Part shown: one piece after another, positions 1-6,082 of the stretch
Layout: the number at the start of each line of letters is the position of its first letter
Numbering within the stretch: position 1 is the stretch's first letter
NCBI GenBank assembly: GCA_025454075.1
Contig: JALOPD010000075.1
Location: 1-14,443, forward strand
From: Desulfobacterales bacterium
Lineage (GTDB): Bacteria; Desulfobacterota; Desulfobacteria; Desulfobacterales; UBA2174_A
Direction of reading: 5' to 3'
Length of the DNA: 14,443 bases
Position numbers and translations under genes: made by a program
The notes under the pieces: generated by a model
Told to the model about the DNA's origin: nothing
What the model saw: the letters and a program-made list of their open reading frames with translations, nothing else
Database searches by the model: none

Positions 1-1
1 C

Positions 2-787
2 ATCAAAGAGCTGATCCTGCGGCTGGAGCCCGGGCAGGCGCTCAACTTCAAGTCCGGCGCCTATGTCCAGATCGACATCCCCCGCTACCACGCCTCCTTC
101 AAAGACTTCCACATCCCCCAGACCTACCGGTCGATGTGGGACCGCTACAAGCTCTGGAGCCTGGTGGCGAAGACCGACGAGCCGGTGTACCGGGCCTATT
201 CCATGGCCAACACCCCCACCGAGGACCTGCTGCGGTTCACCATCCGCATTGCCACGCCGCCGCCGGGCGCTGGCGGCGATCTTCCCCCCGGGGTGGGGTC
301 CTCCTACGTGTTCAGTCTGAAGCCGGGGGACAAGGTCGTTCTGAGCGGCCCCTTCGGGGAGTTTTTTATCAAGGAGACCCAGCGGGAGATGTGCTTCATC
401 GGCGGGGGGGCCGGCATGGCACCCATGCGCAGCCATATCTTCGACCAGCTGTCGCGGGTGCAGACCAACCGCCGGGTCACTTTCTGGTATGGCGCTCGCT
501 CCCGGGCGGAGATGATCTACGATGCGGAATTCAGGCGGCTGGCCGAGCAGTTCCCCAATTTCACCTACACCGTGGCCCTCTCCGAACCGCTGCCGGACGA
601 CCGTTGGGAGGGCCCGGTGGGCTTCATCCACCAAGTGGCCCACGACCTCTACCTCAGCCGGCACGAAGACCCTTCGGAAATCGAGTACTACCTCTGCGGC
701 CCCCCGATGATGCTGCGGTCGGTGGAAAAAATGCTGGACGGCCTGGGGGTGGACCCGGAAATGATCGCCTACGACGAGTTCGGATGA
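2..787 (+). CDS. nqrF: Na+-translocating NADH:quinone reductase subunit F, C-terminal part (5' end outside window)
   Basis: The visible 261 residues are the FAD- and NADH-binding reductase part of NqrF, the subunit where NADH enters the membrane Na+-pumping NADH:quinone oxidoreductase. Family length is about 400 residues, so the N-terminal membrane helix and the 2Fe-2S ferredoxin domain lie before base 1. Seen: the flavin motif RAYSMAN (near bases 191-211), the nucleotide-binding GGGAGMAPMRSH (near 401-436), the late CGPPMM (near 695-712), and an acidic aromatic C-terminus (YDEFG), which is typical of NqrF and not of phenol hydroxylase or other ferredoxin reductases. The frame is open from the window edge to TGA at 785-787. 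It is probably the last gene of an nqrABCDEF operon (inferred). The stop codon overlaps the long inverted repeat that follows. Confidence 0.93.
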   Translation: MKELILRLEPGQALNFKSGAYVQIDIPRYHASFKDFHIPQTYRSMWDRYKLWSLVAKTDEPVYRAYSMANTPTEDLLRFTIRIATPPPGAGGDLPPGVGSSYVFSLKPGDKVVLSGPFGEFFIKETQREMCFIGGGAGMAPMRSHIFDQLSRVQTNRRVTFWYGARSRAEMIYDAEFRRLAEQFPNFTYTVALSEPLPDDRWEGPVGFIHQVAHDLYLSRHEDPSEIEYYLCGPPMMLRSVEKMLDGLGVDPEMIAYDEFG

Positions 788-909
788 TGGCGTCGTTGCA
801 GGGCCAGTCTCTGCGTTGCGCTTCATCCCGTGGTCGCTGCGGCGTACTTAACGTACGCCTCGCGACACGGAATTCGCGCGCCTTGATCCTGGCCCTGGAA
901 CGACGCCAT
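787..909. repeat. 123-bp imperfect inverted-repeat element downstream of nqrF
   Basis: The outer arms 787-807 and 889-909 are reverse complements over 21 bp with one mismatch (ATGGCGTCGTTGCAGGGCCA... against the same with C for G). At the centre is a perfect 7-bp stem, GGCGTAC (841-847) and GTACGCC (853-859), around TTAAC. The arms between pair only partly. The whole can fold into one long cruciform or hairpin. It lies between the convergent nqrF and FTR genes and starts inside the nqrF stop codon. It could end transcription from either side, but neither end has a T-tract. The architecture resembles the dispersed intergenic palindromes (REP/MITE-like) of GC-rich Desulfobacterota; only one copy is in this window. 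Confidence 0.8.
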
Positions 910-956
910 CGACCGGTGGCGGCCACGAATCGGCAGCTTCGAATGGTTGCCCGGTA

Positions 957-1289
957 TTAGAATACCATCTTTTCGGGGGGGCGGCGCTCGGGGACGTAGT
1001 CGCGGGGGATTTTGCCCTCGTTCCACTCTCTTGACACGTAGAGGTTGCAGTAGCAGCTGCCGTATTCGGCGATGTCCGGCACGCTGTAGACGCAGGGGCA
1101 GATGATGTCCCGGTCCTGGTCGCGGTTGCCGGAGAGCAGGCGGCAGGGGCAGCCCATGTAGCCGTAGCGCTGCTTGTTGAGAAGCAGCGACTCGAGCAGC
1201 TCCATGACCCGCTCGCGGTCCGTGTTGAAGAAATAGCCTTTGGCCTCCTGGACCTTCTTCATCATGTCGTAGAGCTGCTGTGCGTTCAT
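957..1289 (-). CDS. Ferredoxin-thioredoxin reductase catalytic (beta) chain-like protein
   Basis: A 110-residue protein with the three CxC pairs of FTR catalytic chains: C47-P-C49, C64-P-C66 and C79-Y-C81. In this family four Cys hold a 4Fe-4S cluster and two form the redox-active disulfide that passes ferredoxin electrons, one at a time, to a thioredoxin or glutaredoxin. Spacing here is CxC-X14-CxC-X12-CxC, whereas the plant/cyanobacterial enzymes have X16 and X8. It therefore belongs with the stand-alone anaerobe FTR/FDR-like proteins, which lack the variable alpha chain. The start is the ATG at 1289, overlapping the TGA of the upstream glutaredoxin (ATGA), which implies translational coupling. 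Longer in-frame starts would run into the glutaredoxin gene. Stop TAA is at 957-959. Confidence 0.9.
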   Translation of the reverse strand: MNAQQLYDMMKKVQEAKGYFFNTDRERVMELLESLLLNKQRYGYMGCPCRLLSGNRDQDRDIICPCVYSVPDIAEYGSCYCNLYVSREWNEGKIPRDYVPERRPPEKMVF

Positions 1290-1579
1290 TTCAGACCCAG
1301 CGCCTCCTTGATCTCCTGCTCCTTGTAGCCGACGATGACCTTCTCCCCGATGATCACGGTGGGAAACGAGCAGCGCGGGTTGAATTTTTTGACGTCTTCG
1401 ATGATGGCCTTGCGCTCGTCGCCCTCGAGCAGGTCGACGTCGATGAATTCGTACTTGATCGTGCACTCCCCTAAAAATTTCTTGGTGGCCTTGCAGTGGC
1501 TGCAGGTGCTCAGCGAGTAAATCGTCACATCCGGCTGGTTTTTGCCATCCGGCGGGGTCTTGGTGTCGGGTTCAGACAT
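1286..1579 (-). CDS. Glutaredoxin-like thiol-disulfide protein
   Basis: A 97-residue cytosolic thioredoxin-fold protein. A polar N-terminal tail (residues 1-16) precedes the first beta strand (VTIYSLSTCSHC). The dithiol active site is C26-S-H-C29, and the cis-proline loop is seen in SFPTVIIGEKVIVGY (P73). An extra C70 sits just before it. Its natural electron donor is probably the FTR-like protein encoded directly downstream with a 4-bp overlap, giving a ferredoxin-driven dithiol system for reducing protein disulfides (inferred). The start at 1579 has an AAAGGA ribosome site about 8 bases upstream. The exact glutaredoxin subfamily (Grx, NrdH or another) cannot be fixed by eye. Confidence 0.88.
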   Translation of the reverse strand: MSEPDTKTPPDGKNQPDVTIYSLSTCSHCKATKKFLGECTIKYEFIDVDLLEGDERKAIIEDVKKFNPRCSFPTVIIGEKVIVGYKEQEIKEALGLK

Positions 1580-1752
1580 AACGGCGTCCTTTCATCATGC
1601 ACCGTCCCCCGCCAAGAAAGGGAACAGCAGCTGCTGGTGGATCGACGGCGGCCCCTCGGCAAAAAGCCAAAAAATAACACGCTTATGACTAATACAAAAC
1701 CGATCAGGTTTCAACACGAAAAAACACGCCCGGACAAGGGGTGGTCATCCAT

Positions 1753-1835
1753 AAAGGGGCCGTTTATCCCAAGGCCAAAATCCACACAGGGTTTGCCAAC
1801 ATCGGGGCGGATGCCAGCGGGTTATACGGCCCTTT
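1753..1835. other. Potential structured element (three-way-junction-like fold)
   Basis: Bases 1753-1770 can pair with 1819-1835 in an interrupted stem of about 14 pairs, with one bulged G and two T-T mismatches (AAAGGGGCCG... with ...CGGCCCTTT). Inside, GGC-AAA-CC (1773-1783) can pair with GG-TTT-GCC (1789-1797) around ACACA, and CATC (1800-1803) with GATG (1810-1813). I do not recognise a known riboswitch or ncRNA family. If the cooS promoter at 1986 is real, this element lies upstream of the cooS transcript, so it would have to act as DNA, as a separate RNA, or from an earlier promoter. This is a by-eye fold only. Confidence 0.3.
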
Positions 1836-1985
1836 CTTTATCGACCTTCGCCGGCGGCCGGCCGGCAGGACGGCAGTCTCGAGATTTTTCTTGCGTCGCC
1901 CGAGAGAGTGTGCCACCCTGTGCCACAAGGCCGATGAAGAGCTCTCCGTTTCCACTGCCGTTTCTTGGGGTTCCTGCACTGGCGC

Positions 1986-2014
1986 TTGACAAAACTTTTT
2001 TTTTCCCGTAGGCA
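1986..2014 (+). promoter_or_regulatory. Candidate sigma-70-type promoter of cooS
   Basis: A consensus -35 TTGACA (1986-1991) is followed after 17 bases by TAGGCA (2009-2014), a weak -10. The spacer holds a run of nine T. Transcription would start near 2020, giving a leader of about 95 bases. The weak -10 and the nearby repeats suggest an activator-dependent or repressible promoter (inferred). Confidence 0.45.
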
Positions 2015-2018
2015 ACAT

Positions 2019-2041
2019 GGAATCAATTCTTAAATGATTCC
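2019..2041. promoter_or_regulatory. Perfect inverted repeat at the cooS promoter, candidate operator
   Basis: GGAATCA (2019-2025) and TGATTCC (2035-2041) are perfect reverse complements separated by nine AT-rich bases. The repeat falls at the predicted transcription start of cooS, a usual place for a dimeric regulator to bind. It could also form a small hairpin at the 5' end of the mRNA. The regulator is unknown, and the arms do not match the CRP/FNR/CooA half-site as I know it. Confidence 0.4.
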
Positions 2042-2114
2042 CGCCCCATTTCAAAAAACTGATCGCAGGGCTTCATAAATTCGCGCAATCTTTCCACGAA
2101 GGGAGGAAGTTCGC

Positions 2115-4100
2115 ATGGAAGAGAAAAAAGAAATCCTCAAGAAGAAAGAAAAAGATTTGCCCGACCCCAAAGATTTCACCACCTGTGACGCCACGGCCCA
2201 GATGATCGTCAAGGCCCGCAAGGACGGTGTCGAGACCGCGTTCGACCGCGCCTACACCATGAAGGCGTGCCCCATCGGCTCCGAGTCGGCCTGCTGCAAG
2301 CACTGCTTCATGGGCCCCTGCCGCCTGAACGCGCGCGACCCCTATTCAAAAGTAGGCGTTTGCGGGGCTACGATCGACACCATCCAGGCCCGCAATTTCG
2401 CCCGCTTCGTCGCATCCGGCTGCGCCGCCCACACCGACCACGGCATGAGCATGCTGGACCTCTTCCGCGAGGTGGTGAACGGCAACATAAAAGACTACCG
2501 CATCAAGAACCCGCAGAAGCTCGAGGCGGTCGCCCAGTCCATCGGCATCGAAACCGAGGGCCGGGAGATGATGGACATCGCCAAGGACCTCTACGCGGAG
2601 CTCGAGCGCACCTACACCCAGGTGGATGGTGAAATTCCTTTCATGAGCCGAGTTCCCGCGAAAACCCTTGAGACCTGGCGCAAATACGGAATGGTCCCGC
2701 GCGGCGCCATGCGCGAGATCATGGAAATGATGCACCGCACCCACATGGGCGTGGACCAGGACTACACCAACATCACCAAGCAGTTCAGCCGCACGGCCCT
2801 TGCCGACGGTTGGGGCGGCTCCATGGTGGCGACCGAGATTTCGGACATCCTCTTCGGCATCCCATCACCGGTTGCGATCGAGGTGAACATGGGCGTGCTC
2901 AAGGAGGACCACGTCAACATCATCGTCCATGGCCACGAACCCAACCTGTTCGAGTCCATGATCGAGTCCGTAAGCGAGCCCACCCTGGTCCAGGCCGCCA
3001 AGGCCGCCGGGGCCAAGGGCATCAACCTGTGCGGCATGTGCTGCTCCGGGGCCGAGGTGCTGGTGCGCCACGGCATCCCCCACGCGGGCAACTTCATGTC
3101 CACCGAAACCATTCTCGTCACCGGCGCGGTGGACGCGATGTGCGTGGACGTGCAGTGCATCAAGCAGGGCCTGGTCAAGGTCGCCGAATGCTACGGCACG
3201 AAGCTGATCACCACCAACCCGCGCTGCCACATCGAGGGCGCCACGCACATCGAGTTCCACGAGCACACCCCGAAGGAGTGCACGGACGAGGTGGTGCTGC
3301 AGGCGATCGGCCGGTTCAAGGGCCGCACGGCCAAAATCGAAATCCCCAAAATCAAGAACCTCGGCGTGCACGGCTTCTCGCACGAGTACATCAACTACAT
3401 GCTGGGCGGAACTTTCCGGGCCTCCTACACCCCGCTCAACGACAACATCATCAACGGCCGCATCCGCGGTGTGGCCGGGGTGGTCGGTTGCACCAACCCT
3501 CGCGTCAAGCAGGATTGGCTCCACGTCGAGCTCGTCAAGGAGCTGATCCGGAACGACGTGCTCGTGCTGCAGACCGGGTGTTCTCAGATCGCTCTGGCCA
3601 AAGCGGGGCTGACCACGCCCGAGGCGGCGCATCTCGCCGGGCCGGGCCTCAAGGAAGTCTGCGAGACCGTCGGCATGCCGCCGGTGCTCGGGATCGGCTC
3701 CTGCGTCGACAACAGCCGCATTCTGATCGCGGCCTCCGAGATGGTCAAGACCGGAGGGCTGGGCAACAGCATCGCCGACCTGCCGGTGGCGGGCGCGGCG
3801 CCGGAGTACATGAGCGAGAAAGCCATCTCCATCGGCCAGTATTTCGTGGCCTCCGGGGTGTTCACGGTCTTCGGGGTCACCTTCCCCACCGTGGAAGGCA
3901 CCAAGTTCCACAAGCACCTGTTCGAAGAGTTGGAAAAGATGGGAATGGGCAAGTGGGGTTTTGCCAACGACCCGTACGAGATGGCGCGCATGATCATCGA
4001 GCACATCGACAAAAAACGTAAAGCGCTCGGCATCGACAAGGCCCGCGAGCGGCAGCTCATGTCCATGGCCGACCGCCGGTCGCTCGACTCCGCCGCCTAA
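2115..4100 (+). CDS. cooS: Anaerobic Ni-Fe carbon monoxide dehydrogenase catalytic subunit
   Basis: A 661-residue cytosolic homodimer-type enzyme for CO + H2O = CO2 + 2 e- + 2 H+. Ligands, by comparison with Carboxydothermus CODH-II: D-cluster C52 and C60; B-cluster C61, C64, C69, C83, with identical spacing; C-cluster histidine in VHGHEP (272-274), then C310, C348, C459 (VGCTN), C489 (TGCSQ) and C530 (GSCVDN); and the catalytic Lys in MSEKA (K569). All are present, so it should be active. The N-terminus is unusually Lys-rich with an extra C24. GGGAGG at 2101-2106, eight bases from the ATG, fixes the start. No cooC, cooF, hydrogenase or acetyl-CoA synthase genes adjoin it. Its role (CO oxidation or detoxification, or feeding a Wood-Ljungdahl pathway encoded elsewhere) is therefore open. 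An intrinsic terminator follows. Confidence 0.97.
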   Translation: MEEKKEILKKKEKDLPDPKDFTTCDATAQMIVKARKDGVETAFDRAYTMKACPIGSESACCKHCFMGPCRLNARDPYSKVGVCGATIDTIQARNFARFVASGCAAHTDHGMSMLDLFREVVNGNIKDYRIKNPQKLEAVAQSIGIETEGREMMDIAKDLYAELERTYTQVDGEIPFMSRVPAKTLETWRKYGMVPRGAMREIMEMMHRTHMGVDQDYTNITKQFSRTALADGWGGSMVATEISDILFGIPSPVAIEVNMGVLKEDHVNIIVHGHEPNLFESMIESVSEPTLVQAAKAAGAKGINLCGMCCSGAEVLVRHGIPHAGNFMSTETILVTGAVDAMCVDVQCIKQGLVKVAECYGTKLITTNPRCHIEGATHIEFHEHTPKECTDEVVLQAIGRFKGRTAKIEIPKIKNLGVHGFSHEYINYMLGGTFRASYTPLNDNIINGRIRGVAGVVGCTNPRVKQDWLHVELVKELIRNDVLVLQTGCSQIALAKAGLTTPEAAHLAGPGLKEVCETVGMPPVLGIGSCVDNSRILIAASEMVKTGGLGNSIADLPVAGAAPEYMSEKAISIGQYFVASGVFTVFGVTFPTVEGTKFHKHLFEELEKMGMGKWGFANDPYEMARMIIEHIDKKRKALGIDKARERQLMSMADRRSLDSAA

Positions 4101-4123
4101 CCGACCTTCCCGACAGACCCTTC

Positions 4124-4159
4124 AAACCGGGGCGCCTTACAAGCGCCCCGGTTTTTTTT
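4124..4159 (+). terminator. Strong intrinsic terminator after cooS
   Basis: A perfect 12-bp stem AAACCGGGGCGC (4124-4135) / GCGCCCCGGTTT (4143-4154) with loop CTTACAA is followed by T to 4159 (eight T in a row from 4152). It lies 24 bases after the cooS stop and should end most cooS transcripts before the small gene at 4231. Confidence 0.93.
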
Positions 4160-4230
4160 CGGGGAAGCGATCCGGTGGACAGGACCCGCCGGCGGCCTTA
4201 GTTTTCCGGGCAACGAAAGGAGAATCGGCC

Positions 4231-4584
4231 ATGATGACGTTGGAGGATTTGAAGAAAAAACCGGATCTGATCGATGAGATCAACTGGGACATGACCCCCG
4301 AGGAGGCCATCCGGCTCTACCTGGAATGGGGCAACAACTGGGCGCGGGGGGACGGCTATGTGATCCGCTCCAAGGGCGATTACACCACCTACTTCGTGGT
4401 GAACTGCTGGACGCGGCCGTATTGCATCTACCTGATCCGCCGCAATTCCGATGAAGCCGTGGAGCTGGCGAAATTCGAGCTGCCCCGCCGGTTCGAGAAG
4501 GATGTCTGCGAACTCAAGGGCGTCTATGCCCTGGACCAGGAGGTCAAGGAGTGGCTGCAGGCCGAGCTGAACGTCCGGCGCTGA
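4231..4584 (+). CDS. Small conserved protein of unknown function, DVU0772-like
   Basis: A 117-residue acidic soluble protein without signal peptide or membrane helix. The N-terminal part (LEDLKKKPDLIDEINWDMTP) is helical in character. The middle is a beta-rich aromatic stretch (YVIRSKGDYTTYFVVNCW, then TRPYCIYLIRR) holding C59 and C65, and the C-terminus is again helical. From memory it resembles the small uncharacterised DVU0772-type family of sulfate reducers; I cannot verify this. AAGGAG (4217-4222) lies eight bases before ATG 4231; ATG 4234 is an alternative start. It sits after the cooS terminator with no clear promoter of its own, and converges on the sigma-54 regulator gene with only 18 bases between stops. 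Confidence 0.82.
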   Translation: MMTLEDLKKKPDLIDEINWDMTPEEAIRLYLEWGNNWARGDGYVIRSKGDYTTYFVVNCWTRPYCIYLIRRNSDEAVELAKFELPRRFEKDVCELKGVYALDQEVKEWLQAELNVRR

Positions 4585-4602
4585 CCTTCGCACCGTGGCC
4601 GC

Positions 4603-5943
4603 TCACGCCAGCTCCGGGTGGTCGTTGAGAAAACGGTAGAGGGTCGCGCGCCCCACCCCCATCAGCTTGGCCGCCTTGGCCTTGTTGCCGCCGGTTCGGG
4701 CGAGCGCCTTGCGGACCCCCTCCGGCATGAGCTTGCGCGCCGGCCCGCGGCGGCCGCACACATCCGCGGCTTCCCGCAGTTCCAGCGGCAGATCCTCCGG
4801 GTGGATCACCTTGCCGTCGCATTTCACAAAAGCAAACTGGACGGCATTCTGCAGCTCGCGGACATTTCCCGGCCAGCGATAGTCCAGCATCAGGGAAAGC
4901 GCCCGGGGCGAGAGTTTCAACGGCTCTCGGCCGTAACGTCCGGCAGCGTCCTTGAGAAAGTGGTCGAGGAGCAGCGGGATGTCGGTCCGGCGCTCGCGCA
5001 GCGGCGGCAGGTGGATGGGGATGACGTTGAGGCGGTAAAAGAGGTCTTCCCGGAAACGGCTGCGCTCGACCTCCCGCTTCAGGTTGCGGTTGGTGGCGCT
5101 GATGACCCGCACATGGACCGACAGCGTTTGCTCCCCGCCCACCCGTTCGAACCGCCCCTCCTGCAGGAAACGCAACAGCTTGACCTGCATGTTGTTGGAG
5201 AGCTCGGCCACCTCGTCCAGAAACACCGTGCCGCCGTCGGCCAGCTCGAAGCGGCCTTTCTTGTCGCGCACCGCCCCGGAAAACGCCCCCCGGACATGGC
5301 CGAACAGCTCGGATTCGATCAGCCCCTCGGGCAGCGCGCCGCAGTTGATGGGCACGAAAGGCCCCCCGCCGCGGCGGCTTTCGCCGTGGATCGCATTGGC
5401 CGCCAGCTCCTTGCCGGTCCCCGTTTCACCCGACAGGTGCACCGGGAAATCATAGCCGGCGACATCCCGGATCTGCTTGAAGACGCTCAGCATCTTGCTG
5501 TCCTGTCCGATGATGCTGCCGAAGCGGGTCAGCTCTCCGGCCCGCAGCTGGAGGCTGAGGATGTCGGTCACGTCCCTGAAAGAGGAGAGAACGCCGGTCA
5601 GGCCGCCCGCCGCGTCCTGCATGCGGGTCACCCGCATCTCGATGCGGCGGGGCTCGCCGAACTTGGTGGTGATGTTCAGGGGGTAGTCCGCGGTTTCCGC
5701 CACGTCCGGCGGACTGTCGCAGAAGGCGCAGTGCCCGCCGCAGAAAGGCGCACCGAACGCCTCGTGGCAATCCCGGCCCAGCACCTCCTCGCGCGGATAC
5801 CCGGTGATGCGTTCGGCTTCACGGTTGAAAAAAAAGATGCGGCGCCGGGTGTCGTGGGCGATGATTCCTTCTTTCAGGCTGTCCAGGACATGTTCCAGAT
5901 TGTCCCGGTGGCACATCAACGATTCGAGGGCGATGGCTGTCAT
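4603..5943 (-). CDS. PAS-domain sigma-54-dependent transcriptional activator (NtrC class) with Cys-rich sensor
   Basis: A 446-residue enhancer-binding protein. A PAS sensor domain (about 12-130) has a Cys insert: C59, C68, C72, C75 (DCHEAF, then FCGGHCAFC). The AAA+ domain (about 142-370) has Walker A GETGTGKE (172-179), the sigma-54 contact loop GAFSGA (219-224; consensus GAFTGA), Walker B TVFLDE (239-244) and FREDLFYRL. The C-terminal Fis-type helix-turn-helix (about 418-440) reads NKAKAAKLMGVGRATLYRFL. There is no receiver domain, so the signal is likely sensed directly by the PAS domain, perhaps by thiols or a bound Fe-S cluster (inferred). The start is uncertain: ATG 5943 fits the PAS boundary, but the frame opens back to GTG 6033, which lies at the candidate promoter. 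Targets are unknown; I see no clear GG-N10-GC sigma-54 site in front of cooS. Confidence 0.92.
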   Translation of the reverse strand: MTAIALESLMCHRDNLEHVLDSLKEGIIAHDTRRRIFFFNREAERITGYPREEVLGRDCHEAFGAPFCGGHCAFCDSPPDVAETADYPLNITTKFGEPRRIEMRVTRMQDAAGGLTGVLSSFRDVTDILSLQLRAGELTRFGSIIGQDSKMLSVFKQIRDVAGYDFPVHLSGETGTGKELAANAIHGESRRGGGPFVPINCGALPEGLIESELFGHVRGAFSGAVRDKKGRFELADGGTVFLDEVAELSNNMQVKLLRFLQEGRFERVGGEQTLSVHVRVISATNRNLKREVERSRFREDLFYRLNVIPIHLPPLRERRTDIPLLLDHFLKDAAGRYGREPLKLSPRALSLMLDYRWPGNVRELQNAVQFAFVKCDGKVIHPEDLPLELREAADVCGRRGPARKLMPEGVRKALARTGGNKAKAAKLMGVGRATLYRFLNDHPELA

Positions 5944-6034
5944 GCTCGTCAACCGCGCGTGGGTGGGTTCCCCCGGGCCAAGCGGATACCCGTGGTGAGA
6001 TTTATGCCGCCGGTTCAGGTTCGAGGTTAACACC

Positions 6035-6061
6035 TCTATAAAATTTGAGAAACAAAGTCAA
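6035..6061 (-). promoter_or_regulatory. Candidate promoter of the sigma-54 activator gene
   Basis: On the minus strand, TTGACT (6056-6061) and TATAGA (6035-6040) are separated by 15 AT-rich bases, a short but possible spacer. Transcription would start near 6028, which supports a coding start inside the frame (ATG 5943) and not GTG 6033. It lies in the 140-base space after the HD-protein gene. Confidence 0.4.
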
Positions 6062-6082
6062 ACAGGCGCCGATGAGGCCCGA

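Larger units (their letters stand above)
1580..2114. other. 535-bp non-coding region between the divergent glutaredoxin and cooS genes
   Basis: It contains no convincing gene. Open frames here (for example from GTG 1741) show no family-like pattern and no good ribosome site. It must carry the promoter for the glutaredoxin-FTR operon, for which I see no clear -35/-10, and that of cooS. Noted items are the foldable segment 1753-1835, the direct repeat TGTGCCAC at 1909-1916 and 1919-1926, a GC-rich GGCGGCCGGCCGGC run near 1852-1865, the promoter-like TTGACA at 1986, and the inverted repeat 2019-2041. Confidence 0.6.

Noticed and set aside
1900..1930. Sigma-54 promoter (TGGCAC on the minus strand within the TGTGCCAC repeats)
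   Set aside because: No GC dinucleotide lies at the required distance (GG-N10-GC) on either repeat.
1496..2011. Long plus-strand frames in the cooS upstream region (including GTG 1741-1989)
   Set aside because: They begin antisense to the glutaredoxin gene or have no ribosome site, show no family-like composition, and cover the promoter-like and repeat sequences of cooS.
2865..4004. Minus-strand frame of 379 codons inside cooS
   Set aside because: It is the antisense shadow of a highly conserved GC-rich gene; the Asp/His/Val-rich composition is typical of such shadows.
2815..4021. Long out-of-phase plus frame of about 400 codons within cooS
   Set aside because: It is a shadow frame with Arg/Gly/His-rich composition and no motif; CooS in the other frame explains the sequence completely.
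4618..6030. Plus-strand frame of 470 codons opposite the sigma-54 activator
   Set aside because: The minus strand encodes all AAA+ and helix-turn-helix motifs; the opposite frame has no recognisable domain and is a shadow.
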